The notes under the pieces: generated by a model | The model's input: the letters and a program-made list of their open reading frames with translations, nothing else | What the model was told of the DNA's origin: nothing | Database searches by the model: none | In this document: piece after piece, positions 27,451 to 36,138 of the stretch | Layout: each line of letters begins with the position of its first letter | Numbering within the stretch: the first letter of the stretch is position 1 | Assembly (NCBI GenBank): GCA_029262875.1 | Contig: JAJCYO010000057.1 | Location: 1-56,460 of the forward strand | Source of the DNA: Flavobacteriales bacterium | GTDB lineage: Bacteria; Bacteroidota; Bacteroidia; Flavobacteriales_E; Vicingaceae | Direction of reading: 5' to 3' | Length of the DNA: 56,460 bases | Made by a program: the position numbers and the translations under genes

Positions 27451-27843
27451 ATGGAAACAACAAGAGACCCAATTAACATTAACGATCAACACGAAAATAT
27501 TGTTAAAATGCTTGCCGAAATTGAAGGCTGTCAAGAAGAGCTTGAAAATATAAATAACGGTTTACTATTAGCAACCGAAAATACTTGTTCACAATATGGA
27601 GACCGTATATTAGAAAACATGCAAAGTAAATTATTTTACCTCCAAAGAGTATTAAGGCTAAGCACTCGTTCTTTAAATAAACATGAAGAAGTTTTAAAAC
27701 AAGCCATTAAAGGGTCTCTTTCTAAGAGTAAAAAAGAGCTTGAAGAATATTATGAGTATTGCCAAAAAAGTGCGGTTAAAATCAGGTTAAAACTTTCAAA
27801 ATTTGAGCAAGAAACACACGGTATTATTGCAAGTAATTGCTAA
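27451..27843 (+). CDS. Hypothetical helical protein
   Basis: A 130-residue, almost entirely helical, soluble protein with heptad-like leucines and no membrane segment. Three cysteines lie in the body (near 27, 46 and 104) and one is the last residue. No family is recognised. It starts 38 bases after the small NqrM-like gene on the same strand and is followed by a perfect hairpin terminator, so it may be the last gene of the oxidoreductase-Rnf transcript or have its own promoter. Nothing shows a redox role beyond this position. Confidence 0.6.
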   Translation: METTRDPININDQHENIVKMLAEIEGCQEELENINNGLLLATENTCSQYGDRILENMQSKLFYLQRVLRLSTRSLNKHEEVLKQAIKGSLSKSKKELEEYYEYCQKSAVKIRLKLSKFEQETHGIIASNC

Positions 27844-27920
27844 TAGCTCATTGTTTTAAATTTAAAGCACTATTAGCAGCAGCATCCAATAAATTTGACA
27901 ATATAAACCATAGGCCCGCA

Positions 27921-27962
27921 GTGAAAATAAACCCTCAATTTCTATTGAGGGTTTATTTTCAC
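27921..27962. terminator. Perfect 19-bp hairpin terminator, bidirectional
   Basis: A 19-bp stem (core AACCCTCAAT / ATTGAGGGTT) with a 4-base loop TTCT is flanked by A- and T-rich ends. It follows the 130-residue helical gene on the plus strand and contains the stop codon of the DUF2490 gene on the minus strand. It can serve both transcripts and probably ends the long Rnf-containing transcript. Confidence 0.8.
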
Positions 27963-28636
27963 TCCTTCTTTCTAAAATCTGGATTAAACACTAAAGCAAC
28001 CTGTAAATAGGTTTTTCCAAAACCATTTACATTCTGCCTTAGCAATCCAGCTTGAATTCCAGTATTAGAACGTAATTGGTAACCCAATGCTCCATATAAT
28101 CTGTTACGATCAAATATGGTTTCTTTATCGTTGATAAAAATTTCATCATAGATTCCTAAAAATAACGTTCCCTTTTCGATAGCTTTTTTATTTAAAGGAA
28201 TAAACAACATAAGACGGTAACGATAACGGTTTTTATAGACTTTATTCACCCAGCGCTGTTCGAAGCGGTAGCGATGTTCAAATTTAATTCGACCTACCTT
28301 ATTGGTCAGGATAAATTGTTGAAATATGCGACTCTCTTCAGATTCAGGGGTCGTTTGCTCACTTTCGTAAACATGTCCTGCCACGTAACCATAACCGGCA
28401 GTTAAAATGGCATTTTTGGCCATGTGAAAATTCAATCCTGTTCTAAGCAATAATTGCTCAGTATTTACTGGAGCTACTGTATGATTTCGATACTGGACTT
28501 CACTATGAATACTCAACTTATTGCTAATCTTATTGGTTCCAAAATACATCAACCAATTCCCCATCTGATCATTTTGAGCAGATAGTGTTTGGACAAAAAT
28601 TAGTAGGAATGCCCCAACCTTAATTAATTTATACAT
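27959..28636 (-). CDS. DUF2490 family outer-membrane protein
   Basis: A 225-residue exported protein with signal peptide (residues 1-20, ending LSAQ). The start of the mature part, GNWLMYFGTNKISNKLSIHSE, and later EHRYRFEQRW and YRYRLML strands are typical of DUF2490 proteins, which are predicted small outer-membrane beta barrels with alternating polar and hydrophobic residues. The function is unknown. The stop codon lies within the bidirectional hairpin. The gene upstream on the same strand, which encodes a small exported protein, is 118 bases away and may be co-transcribed. Confidence 0.8.
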   Translation of the reverse strand: MYKLIKVGAFLLIFVQTLSAQNDQMGNWLMYFGTNKISNKLSIHSEVQYRNHTVAPVNTEQLLLRTGLNFHMAKNAILTAGYGYVAGHVYESEQTTPESEESRIFQQFILTNKVGRIKFEHRYRFEQRWVNKVYKNRYRYRLMLFIPLNKKAIEKGTLFLGIYDEIFINDKETIFDRNRLYGALGYQLRSNTGIQAGLLRQNVNGFGKTYLQVALVFNPDFRKKE

Positions 28637-28753
28637 GTTTTGTTTTTATTATTATAATCGATATTGAATCAGATTTTGATTCAAAATTAACCTGGTTTAA
28701 GCCTAAAGTTTAGGCCATTTTTTTGGCCCATATAGAGGCCTTAAAATATTGGA

Positions 28754-29074
28754 TTATAATAATTCAGGTGGAGGAGTAAAGACTTCGGAATGATTTTCGA
28801 AACAGTTTTTAATCACAGAACGGTTAATCTTGTTGGTAGGTAAAAAAACCAATGACGATGCCTCCGTATTACAGCTGAACAGTTCCAACTCAATTTCATT
28901 TTCTTCATTTTCGTTCTCTTCTGATTGTTCGGTAAGAGAATCCATTCCATAACTTAATTCTATATACGGGGTGATAACGGATAAATTTAAAAATACGAGT
29001 AAAAAAGTTGCCGCTAAAGTTTTACTGAAAATGCCAAAAGCGTATCCCCTTATATTTTTATTGGACTGAGTCAT
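28754..29074 (-). CDS. Hypothetical small membrane or exported protein with PPPE tail
   Basis: A 106-residue protein. A basic N-terminus precedes a hydrophobic segment (about 15-38) that could be a signal anchor, then a Glu/Asn-rich acidic stretch (about 46-64) and a C-terminal tail with two cysteines ending TPPPELL. Small proteins of this plan with a terminal PPPE are common in Bacteroidota but I cannot give a function. It lies upstream of the DUF2490 gene on the same strand; the 114-base gap between them contains nested inverted repeats (GCCTAA / TTAGGC at 28701-28715). Confidence 0.5.
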   Translation of the reverse strand: MTQSNKNIRGYAFGIFSKTLAATFLLVFLNLSVITPYIELSYGMDSLTEQSEENENEENEIELELFSCNTEASSLVFLPTNKINRSVIKNCFENHSEVFTPPPELL

Positions 29075-29147
29075 ATTTCCAAAATTAAGAAGATTTATAC
29101 TATTGAAATCAACTGTTTTAAAGAATTTCAGATCTTACTCCAAAAAA

Positions 29148-29168
29148 CTCAATAATTCGAAGCTTGAG
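29148..29168 (+). repeat. Weak relative of the dispersed intergenic motif, copy C
   Basis: CTCAATAATTCGAAGCTTGA and the following G form an imperfect palindrome with outer arms CTCAA / TTGAG and shares AATTCGAA with copies B and D. Similarity outside this core is low, so it may be unrelated. It lies 12 bases from the terminator at 29180-29217, as copy D lies next to a terminator at 35046-35085. Confidence 0.3.
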
Positions 29169-29179
29169 TCGACAAATAA

Positions 29180-29217
29180 AAAAAACCTCTTAAAACATAT
29201 GTTTTAAGAGGTTTTTT
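29180..29217. terminator. Perfect palindromic terminator
   Basis: A 38-bp perfect palindrome (half-site AAAAAACCTCTTAAAACAT) gives a stem with A-run before and T-run after on both strands. It lies between two divergently oriented genes, where no terminator is expected unless another transcript ends here. The 45-residue reading frame on the minus strand at 29268-29405 ends 50 bases away and would be a suitable source. Confidence 0.75.
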
Positions 29218-29267
29218 TGCAAAAGCTCACTAAATTATAATATATTGAAAGGGCTACCTACATTAAA

Positions 29268-29405
29268 TTATATTGATACTCTAATCATGTAAGAATATCC
29301 TATGTTGCTCATTTTTTTTGGGCTGTGAAATGGCGTCACATTACTTGTAAATAATTTTATTAATCCATTTCTGATGTTCTTTATTAAGGTTTTCATAACG
29401 TTCAT
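29268..29405 (-). CDS. Possible small basic protein, 45 residues
   Basis: ATG to TAA reading frame starting MNVMKTLIKNIRNGLIKLF. It is basic, amphipathic at the N-terminus, and has no recognised family. Support comes from its place: it lies in a 485-base gap between divergent genes and is followed 50 bases later by a perfect palindromic terminator in the same direction. A GGTTCGAATT sequence resembling the reverse of the dispersed motif lies just upstream of the start (29411-29420). Peptide-sized membrane-active products would fit the sequence, but the coding status is uncertain. Confidence 0.4.
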   Translation of the reverse strand: MNVMKTLIKNIRNGLIKLFTSNVTPFHSPKKMSNIGYSYMIRVSI

Positions 29406-29559
29406 ATTAAGGGTTCGAATTAATTATGAAGTAAAGATCATTGATAATCCCTTGCTTTACAATCAAATTATTACATATTATTTGTTTTTTATAAGTCATT
29501 TTTTGATTATATTTACCTGTTTTTCAACTGTTTAATAAATAAATTATTAATTTTTTACG

Positions 29560-31071
29560 ATGGCAAAAGATAGTCTATTCGAATTGATTCAGTCCATGTC
29601 TAAGTCTGAAAAGAGGTACTTCAAACTAAACTCTTCCACACATAATAGTAAACAAAGCAGTTATGTTAAAATGTTTGATCAAATTAATGCTCAGAAAAAC
29701 TACAATGAAAAAGAGGTGAAAGACAAACTCAAAAAAATTATAAATTCTAAAAATTTTGCTGTAGAAAAAAATTACCTGTATAATTTCTTATTAAAAAACT
29801 TAACCTCATTTCACAACCAAAAATCATTAAACTCTAAAGCTTCTACTTCTCTTTTCACCATTAGAATGCTTATTGACAAAGCGCTTTACGGTCAGGCCAA
29901 AAAATTAATTGACAAGAATCAAAAATTTGCTGAACAAAGTGAAAACTACACCTTGTTATTAGAAATATTAAAATTAAAAATCATTTACCAAGAAACCATC
30001 ATGGATAATGACGGTATAAATGACACTTACCAAAGAATATTTGAAGTTCAAAAAATATACACCAATTTAGAACAATTTCGTTTTTATCACCACAAGGTAT
30101 ATGAAATTGCTACCAAAATTGGAGGAAAAAAAAGAAGTGACTTATTTAAAGAAGCAAGTGCAATAATTAATGAAGCTTTACTAAAAGATGAAAAACTGGC
30201 ACTAAGTAACGAAGCAAAAATCAGGTTCAATGAATGTTGGATGCTCTATTATTACTTGCAACCAGAATTCGCAAAAGCCTTTAATTTTAGTAAAAGATCC
30301 GTTGAAATTTCTGAAAGCACTCCATATTATACCACAGAAAAACAAGACAATTATATTTCGAACCTCAACAATTATGTGATTTTTTGTAATGGAATAAGCA
30401 AATACGAGGAGTCAGAACTGCAAATACAAAAGCTAAAAAGTTTTTTGACGAAAGATGCCAATAGCAAGTCTAACATTAACATATTTATTGGTACTTCTTT
30501 ACAAGAAACCAACCTGATTATCATCACTGCTAAGTTTGAACGGTTATACGATATTGTTGATAGCTATGAAGCTTACTTAAAGCTATTTGAAGAGAAGATC
30601 GTGTTATCTCATAAATATGGTTTATTCATTAATTTATCGTTACTGTTTTTTATCAATTCTGATTATAAAAATGCACTAAAGTGGATTAACAAAGTTATTC
30701 ATGGAGAAGAGCCAAACACCCGAACTGATGTAATTGCCTATGCCTGGTTATTTAACCTAATCATCCATTATGAGTTAGAAAACTATGATTATTTAGAGTA
30801 CTTATCAAAAACAACCATTAGATTATTAAGCAAAAAGAATCAATTCGCAACAACAGCGAAAACAGTATCAAAACATTTACTTCAATTGAGTTCAAGCAAC
30901 AAAGATCATAAAAAAATATATTTGGCACTAAACAAAGGCTTAGCTTCAGAGGGGTGTACCAAGGAAAAGAAAGAGCTTGAATATTTTGACATTGAAAATT
31001 GGGTGATTTCTAAGATTGAAAATAAACCACTTAAAACCATCCTCAAACAACAATTTATGAATAGCGATTAA
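29560..31071 (+). CDS. Hypothetical helical-repeat protein (SEKRYFKL family)
   Basis: A 503-residue soluble protein. The N-terminal segment LIQSMSKSEKRYFKL matches LIKSLNKSEKK of the protein encoded at 40676-42147, showing that the two belong to one family. The rest consists of helical pairs with TPR-like spacing and many Tyr/Leu positions, without enzymatic motifs. Proteins of this plan are frequent in Bacteroidota and unassigned; a role as a scaffold or regulator is plausible only by fold. A TTTG at 29481-29484 and TATATTTA at 29508-29515, 23 bases apart, form a possible Bacteroidota promoter upstream. It converges with the PKD-repeat gene with 35 bases between them and no evident terminator. 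Confidence 0.65.
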   Translation: MAKDSLFELIQSMSKSEKRYFKLNSSTHNSKQSSYVKMFDQINAQKNYNEKEVKDKLKKIINSKNFAVEKNYLYNFLLKNLTSFHNQKSLNSKASTSLFTIRMLIDKALYGQAKKLIDKNQKFAEQSENYTLLLEILKLKIIYQETIMDNDGINDTYQRIFEVQKIYTNLEQFRFYHHKVYEIATKIGGKKRSDLFKEASAIINEALLKDEKLALSNEAKIRFNECWMLYYYLQPEFAKAFNFSKRSVEISESTPYYTTEKQDNYISNLNNYVIFCNGISKYEESELQIQKLKSFLTKDANSKSNINIFIGTSLQETNLIIITAKFERLYDIVDSYEAYLKLFEEKIVLSHKYGLFINLSLLFFINSDYKNALKWINKVIHGEEPNTRTDVIAYAWLFNLIIHYELENYDYLEYLSKTTIRLLSKKNQFATTAKTVSKHLLQLSSSNKDHKKIYLALNKGLASEGCTKEKKELEYFDIENWVISKIENKPLKTILKQQFMNSD

Positions 31072-31106
31072 TTATAGCCTCAGTCATCAGTTGTTTATAA
31101 TAGTAG

Positions 31107-34100
31107 TTATTTCAATATGGTAACTCTTCCAACAAAATCATGGTACTCGTTGAAAATATCTTTTACCCTGGCTTTATACACATACACATCATCTTGCACT
31201 AATGCCCCTTTATAAATGCCATCCCAGACTACCTGTGTGTTTTTTCCTGTTTCATGAAACAATTGATTTCCCCATCTATTAAATATCCTCAAATCCACTT
31301 CTTCCAGTCCAAAACCATCTATAAAAAACCCTTCGTTAATATTATCTCCATTGGGTGTAAACACGTTTGGAATCCATATGGCAAAGGCAGGTCTAATCTT
31401 TACTTCGCGCCTAACTGTATCTCTACAGCCATATGTATTTTCAATGTAAAGTGATACAATATAGGATCCTGAATCACTATACTCATGTACAGGATTGTTT
31501 ATTATTGAATTTGAACCATCTCCTAAATCCCATAACCAACTACTTGCTATTTCCGATTGGTCAAAGAACGAAATTTCCCTATCATATACATCCGTAATTT
31601 CTGGTTCTACAATAAAATCAGCTAAAGGAATAGGATAAACCGTTACCATATTGGGTATTGATGCAAATGCTGAACATCCTTTATCTGAAATAGCCGTCAA
31701 ACTAACATCATATGATTTACTGGCCACACGAGATTTGTTTTGAAAACAATATGATGGGTTTTGACTACCCGCACCTGAACCATCTCCAAAATCCCACTGA
31801 TAAGACACAATACTCCCCGAGCTTATTGAAGAAGAATTGTTTATCGTTAAACACAGTGGAGCGCAAGCTGCAGTATCTGTTCCAAACAATAGAACTGGTA
31901 ATGGGTTTACATTAACCAGTATAGTTGCAGAGTCTATACATCCATTATTCGTTGTTACAATTAATGTTGTTGGCACTACCCCCTCATTATTAAAAATATG
32001 GGTTGGATGTTGGAGGTTAGAACTTCCCAGCCCATCAAAATTCCAATTCCATTGCGCGATTGTATTTATTGTATTCACATTAGAAACTGTAGACAAATCA
32101 CTAAATTGCGTAGTATCATTTAAGCATACCTCAGTAGGAATAAAATTAACTACAGGCAATGGCCAAACCTCAACTTGTTGTGCTAAAGTATCTTCACACC
32201 CATTATCAGAAGTAACAATTAATTGCGTAGCATAAAGTCCTTCATTTAGATAGTTTTCCGAAGGGTTTTGAACAACCGAGTTATTAGAATTACCGAAATT
32301 CCAATTCCAATTAATAATATTTCCTGAATTGACAGATGAGTTATCTGAAAAAGTAACTGAAGTACCAACGCAAGCATTTACATAAGTATAATCTGCAACG
32401 GGCATTGGAAATATCGTAATCGGTTGAACAATAGTGTCGCTGCAACCAGAGGTAGTCGTAACAATTAGCTGAACATTATATCCCCCATCAGATGAATAAA
32501 CATTTGATGGGTTTTGAGATGTATTGTCTACTATTCCATCACTTTCAAAATCCCAATCCCAATTCGAAATTATGCCTCCATTTGGATTAGAGTTATCCGT
32601 AAACGAAGCAGCTACATTCTCACAGACATCATTTGTGGTAAATGCCGCAATGGGTTCTGGAAACACATCTAAATTCGTATTGAAAGTATTAATACATCCG
32701 CTATCAGATATTATTGTTAATGTAGCATTGTAATTTCCAGCAGCAGCATATGTGTATGTGGGGTTTTGCAGGGTACTTGTACCAGATGCATCCCCAAAAT
32801 CCCAAGCCCAGCTGGTAATACCTCCTGTAGAAATAGTAGATAAATCATTAAAGGCAGTTACCGCATTTAGACAAACATTTGATGAAGAAAAGTTTGCTGT
32901 AGGAATAGGGTTTACAATTACCTGCATTGTTATTGAGTCGTTACACGCTCCTCCTGCAGAAACAAATAGTTCCGCGGTATATGTTCCTGCAGCCGGGTAA
33001 CCATTCGTTGGATTTTGAGTAGTATTATCAATCACTCCATTATTATCAAAGTCCCATTGCCATGTGGTAATTGTCCCACCATTCCCATTAGACAAATCAG
33101 TAAACCCAGTAGATGTACCAAAGCATTCATTGGTAAAGGTAAATCCCGCTGTTGGCAAGGCTGAAACTATTACATTAATGGTGGTGTCATGTCCACAGTT
33201 TCCTCCTCCCAACGAAAGATTCACTGGGTATGTTCCCAATGAAGGAAATGTATAGGTTGGATGCTGTGATGTGTTGTCCACTATACCATCATTGTCAAAA
33301 TCCCATGCCCAACTGGTAATTGTTCCTGTTGGAGTAGTTGACAAATCAGTAAACGATGTAGCCGATCCTTGGCAAACCGTATCCGCAGCAAAAATTGCCG
33401 TGGGAGTAGTACTGTCTGCCACTATGGTAACATCTAATGTTATAAAACAACCTGGAGCGGTTATCAAATCTACTGTGTACAACCCAGGTGTACTTGTCGT
33501 TATGGAAGATGTTGTTGCTCCAGTACTCCACAAGTAAGTTCCATTAAATGGACTGGGAGCATTAAGTGTTACTGGTGCGCCACAAACAACAGTATCTGAT
33601 GGTACGATTTGTAATGGAGTACAAGACGCTTCTACATAAGCATACCCGTAGTGTCCTCCTTGACCGCAATCACCTACAGTAAATTCAACTGTTACATTTT
33701 GACCAATGTAAGCTTGTAATGGCACTATTACAGTGGACCAATCTCGATATTGAACCGAACCCGTATTTACCCACCCTGGAGATCCATCTCCAGCAGTAGA
33801 TTCAAATTCTCCACATACTATCGAATTACCTGCCTGATCGTAAACCCTTGCCTGAAAGTATGGTTTTTCACCCAAGGAATGACCAGAAGGATCTTCCAAA
33901 ACCGCAGCATAACTATAAGAGAAATCAGCATTTGTAGCACTTACTAAAAATGTTTGAGCTATTCTTGATGCCCAATATCCTGTACCTGTTCCGTCTCCTA
34001 TAAGTGCGGAGCAAGTTCCTCCATTTAAAGGGTTTACCATTTGAATAGGCACATTTGGGTCTGGTCCAGGGTTTACAATATAATGCTGGTCTGACCCCGA

Positions 34101-34673
34101 TCCTCCAGTACCTGGGAAACCTACGGTGGACCCATTACCCCAATTCGTAGTAGCTACAGGGTTGGTAAATCCATAGGCGTTATTATCAACCGTTCCTTGC
34201 GTTAAATTCCAGGCTGAAAAATCACAATTTTCAAATTCCATATTCTGACACGGGTCTCCAGGTCCTTTATCGATAGGTCCTTTATTAAGTTCAGTATTAT
34301 CAGTTTTAGGTGATTGCAATTCTTTTTTCAATAAAATAAAGCGATTATATTTATTAAAATCAGCTATTAAAGTGTTCTCAACTTGAGGTAAAAACCCTCT
34401 CACCATATCAATGGTGACATTGGGAGTCTCATGCACATAACTATGCACCATTTTCTTGTACTTTTTTATGTTCTCAATAAAATAACTCCTAATTCGACTC
34501 AGATCTTCAGATGCGATCAATGGGTTATCAGCCAAACCTCTAAGAAAGGATTCTTTAATCTCAATTTTTGTTTCTTTAGATTCAAAAATATTATGGGTAT
34601 GATTTACTTGCGATTTTAATGAGAACGGCACTATCATCACAAATAATAGTAGGGAGAGAAAGTTATTTTTCAC
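31107..34673 (-). CDS. PKD-repeat surface protein with T9SS type B (gliding-associated) C-terminal domain
   Basis: A 1188-residue secreted protein. Signal peptide at 1-22 (ending SLKSQ). Residues 140-355 form a jelly-roll-like domain with four or more cysteines, followed by an Ig-like unit and about eight PKD repeats of some 80-95 residues. Each repeat shows C.....F.D.S and W.WDFg.....QNPt.Y patterns. The last 90 residues (IPNVFTPNGDNINEGFFI to GRVTILK) are the gliding-motility-associated C-terminal domain that serves as type B T9SS signal. The protein should be displayed on the cell surface and probably acts in adhesion. The repeated domains also give repetitive DNA across this gene. Confidence 0.92.
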   Translation of the reverse strand: MKNNFLSLLLFVMIVPFSLKSQVNHTHNIFESKETKIEIKESFLRGLADNPLIASEDLSRIRSYFIENIKKYKKMVHSYVHETPNVTIDMVRGFLPQVENTLIADFNKYNRFILLKKELQSPKTDNTELNKGPIDKGPGDPCQNMEFENCDFSAWNLTQGTVDNNAYGFTNPVATTNWGNGSTVGFPGTGGSGSDQHYIVNPGPDPNVPIQMVNPLNGGTCSALIGDGTGTGYWASRIAQTFLVSATNADFSYSYAAVLEDPSGHSLGEKPYFQARVYDQAGNSIVCGEFESTAGDGSPGWVNTGSVQYRDWSTVIVPLQAYIGQNVTVEFTVGDCGQGGHYGYAYVEASCTPLQIVPSDTVVCGAPVTLNAPSPFNGTYLWSTGATTSSITTSTPGLYTVDLITAPGCFITLDVTIVADSTTPTAIFAADTVCQGSATSFTDLSTTPTGTITSWAWDFDNDGIVDNTSQHPTYTFPSLGTYPVNLSLGGGNCGHDTTINVIVSALPTAGFTFTNECFGTSTGFTDLSNGNGGTITTWQWDFDNNGVIDNTTQNPTNGYPAAGTYTAELFVSAGGACNDSITMQVIVNPIPTANFSSSNVCLNAVTAFNDLSTISTGGITSWAWDFGDASGTSTLQNPTYTYAAAGNYNATLTIISDSGCINTFNTNLDVFPEPIAAFTTNDVCENVAASFTDNSNPNGGIISNWDWDFESDGIVDNTSQNPSNVYSSDGGYNVQLIVTTTSGCSDTIVQPITIFPMPVADYTYVNACVGTSVTFSDNSSVNSGNIINWNWNFGNSNNSVVQNPSENYLNEGLYATQLIVTSDNGCEDTLAQQVEVWPLPVVNFIPTEVCLNDTTQFSDLSTVSNVNTINTIAQWNWNFDGLGSSNLQHPTHIFNNEGVVPTTLIVTTNNGCIDSATILVNVNPLPVLLFGTDTAACAPLCLTINNSSSISSGSIVSYQWDFGDGSGAGSQNPSYCFQNKSRVASKSYDVSLTAISDKGCSAFASIPNMVTVYPIPLADFIVEPEITDVYDREISFFDQSEIASSWLWDLGDGSNSIINNPVHEYSDSGSYIVSLYIENTYGCRDTVRREVKIRPAFAIWIPNVFTPNGDNINEGFFIDGFGLEEVDLRIFNRWGNQLFHETGKNTQVVWDGIYKGALVQDDVYVYKARVKDIFNEYHDFVGRVTILK

Positions 34674-34997
34674 GACAAGTATTTTTAGTTAGGAATTTAA
34701 CATTGTTGTTAAAATCTCTACTAATTTAAAAACACTTATAGTGATCAACAATTCTAAAAAAGGGTTTATTTAGCTTTCTAAAGGATTAGAAAAAATCATA
34801 ACATGCTGTATTTCATGCTTTTAAGTTGCTCATCCATTTACATTCTTAACAAAACACTAAAATGTTAAAAAACTCTACTTTTTTAGTTTTTAAAATGAAG
34901 CTATTGTAACAAATATTGCTTATAAAATATAAACATATATAGGCCAATTATTAGTTTTCTAAAATACATGAAGAACAATAGGCTATCCTCCTCCATA

Positions 34998-35020
34998 AAG
35001 TTCGACAATTCGAACCATGG
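34998..35020 (+). repeat. Dispersed intergenic motif, copy D
   Basis: Core TTCGACAATTCGAACC, the most regular palindrome of the set (TTCGA / TTCGAA). It matches copy A at 20 of 23 positions and copy B at 19 of 23. It lies 26 bases to the left of the terminator at 35046-35085 and about 325 bases upstream of the PKD-repeat gene start. Confidence 0.55.
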
Positions 35021-35045
35021 TGACACTAAGAATAGTTTTATTAGA

Positions 35046-35085
35046 CAAAAAAAGCCCCTCACAACACAATGTTTTAGAGGGGCTT
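35046..35085 (-). terminator. Rho-independent terminator
   Basis: Read on the minus strand, a 9-bp stem AAGCCCCTC / GAGGGGCTT with a 16-base loop is followed by a T-run. It ends transcripts from the small frame at 35163-35288 and, through it, possibly from the LytTR/LytS pair, whose last stop codon is about 300 bases upstream. Confidence 0.75.
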
Positions 35086-35162
35086 AGCAATCACAAAAAG
35101 GAGATTGTTGCAGGAAATCTAATCGATTATTCTTTAATCACCTTTTAGTAAATAATCCATCA

Positions 35163-35288
35163 TCATTTGTGCATTTTATAAAATAAGTAACGCTTTGAAG
35201 ATGTTCCAGAAGGAATAGATACCCACTGAGCTACAGCAGCATACCCTGTAATAAGTAAAAAACTAATTGATAGTAGATTTTTTTTCAT
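35163..35288 (-). CDS. Possible truncated secreted protein: orphan signal peptide, 41 residues
   Basis: The frame reads MKKNLLSISFLLITGYAAVAQ, a textbook signal peptide, followed by WVSIPSGTSSKRYLFY and a stop after 41 residues. The mature start resembles the opening of T9SS-exported YCF48/BNR-type proteins (W-x-x-x-x-S-G-T-x-x-x-L). The protein is therefore either a very small exported peptide or, more likely, the remnant of a large surface protein whose body has been deleted. It has its own terminator 78 bases downstream. Coordinates were set from the ATG with an A-rich leader. Confidence 0.5.
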   Translation of the reverse strand: MKKNLLSISFLLITGYAAVAQWVSIPSGTSSKRYLFYKMHK

Positions 35289-35388
35289 AGCTCTATTTTT
35301 TGATTTATAAATTAAAAATAGAGAACTTTTTCTGCCTTTGTTAAAGACAATTATCTGTTGGCAGGAACTTTTAATCCCTTTGTTGAGT

Positions 35389-36138
35389 TTAAATAAATTG
35401 CTTTACAAAATCTTGCTTTTTATGTCTAGACACTTTCAGAATATCTCCATTTTTCATCACCACGGAACCACCATCTCCTTTAAGGTATTCTTTTACATGA
35501 GTTAGATTAGCTAAGTAGCTTTGGTGAGTTCTAAAAAACCCATGATCTGATAGCAAGTCTTCATATTCTCCTAAGGTTTTACTCACTGTGATTTTGCGAT
35601 TTTCTTTCAAAATAAAGTTAGTGTAATTTCTATCTCCTTCTAAATAAAAAATGTTGGATAATTCAACTATCTTAAATCCTTCCGTGTTAGAAATGATAAT
35701 TTTTTTAATCTTCCCTTCCTCAGAAAAATTATCAATCAAGACCTTTAAACGCTTATCCGATTCTTCCTTTAATTGATCAATCTTCTCTTTTAAATTTTGA
35801 ATCACATTGTCTAACTCTGTCGACTTTATCGGTTTCATCAAATAACCGAACGCGCTACATTGAAAAGCTTTTACCGCGTAATTGTTATAGGCAGTAATAA
35901 ACACCACTTCAAAATTAATCTTATCTAATTTTTCTAACAAATCAAACCCTGTTCCTTGAGGCATTTGAATGTCCAAAAACACCAAATCGGGTTGATGTTT
36001 TTCAATCACTTCAATTCCTGAAATTACGTCATCACCTTCCCCGACTACTTCAATGTCTGAAGCGTAATTGGTTTGCAAGATGTTTTTTAGTAGAAATCGA
36101 GCATCTTTTTCATCGTCAATAACAACAGCTTTTATCAT
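35389..36138 (-). CDS. LytTR-family response regulator
   Basis: A 249-residue regulator. The receiver domain (1-120) has D8/D9, phospho-acceptor D56 (LVFLDIQMPQG), T82 and K102 (YLMKPI). The LytTR DNA-binding domain (about 145-249) starts KKIIISNTEGFKIVEL and contains FFRTHQSYLANL, typical of the family. The start codon overlaps the end of the upstream kinase gene by four bases, so both are made together. Such pairs in Bacteroidota often control surface or nutrient functions; the targets are not visible here. Confidence 0.95.
   Translation of the reverse strand: MIKAVVIDDEKDARFLLKNILQTNYASDIEVVGEGDDVISGIEVIEKHQPDLVFLDIQMPQGTGFDLLEKLDKINFEVVFITAYNNYAVKAFQCSAFGYLMKPIKSTELDNVIQNLKEKIDQLKEESDKRLKVLIDNFSEEGKIKKIIISNTEGFKIVELSNIFYLEGDRNYTNFILKENRKITVSKTLGEYEDLLSDHGFFRTHQSYLANLTHVKEYLKGDGGSVVMKNGDILKVSRHKKQDFVKQFI

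Larger units (their letters stand above)
34674..35162. other. Intergenic region with dispersed motif copy D and a terminator
   Basis: A gap of 489 bases upstream of the PKD-repeat gene, very A/T-rich. It holds the presumed promoter of that gene, dispersed motif copy D and a strong minus-strand terminator. I see no coding sequence other than the short frame that begins to its right. Confidence 0.4.

Noticed and set aside
31837-32235. Plus-strand frames opposite the PKD-repeat gene (also at 32524, 32752 and 33271)
   Set aside because: They recur in step with the PKD repeats on the other strand and are products of the repeat, not genes.
31107-34673. Repetitive DNA that could suggest a CRISPR array or tandem repeat
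   Set aside because: The repeats are about 250 bases long, diverged and in frame, and encode PKD domains; there are no short constant repeats with spacers.
34998-35020. Dispersed GGTTCGAATT motif (reverse strand) as the T-arm of a tRNA remnant
   Set aside because: No acceptor or anticodon arms can be drawn around any copy; the match to the T-loop is limited to a few bases.
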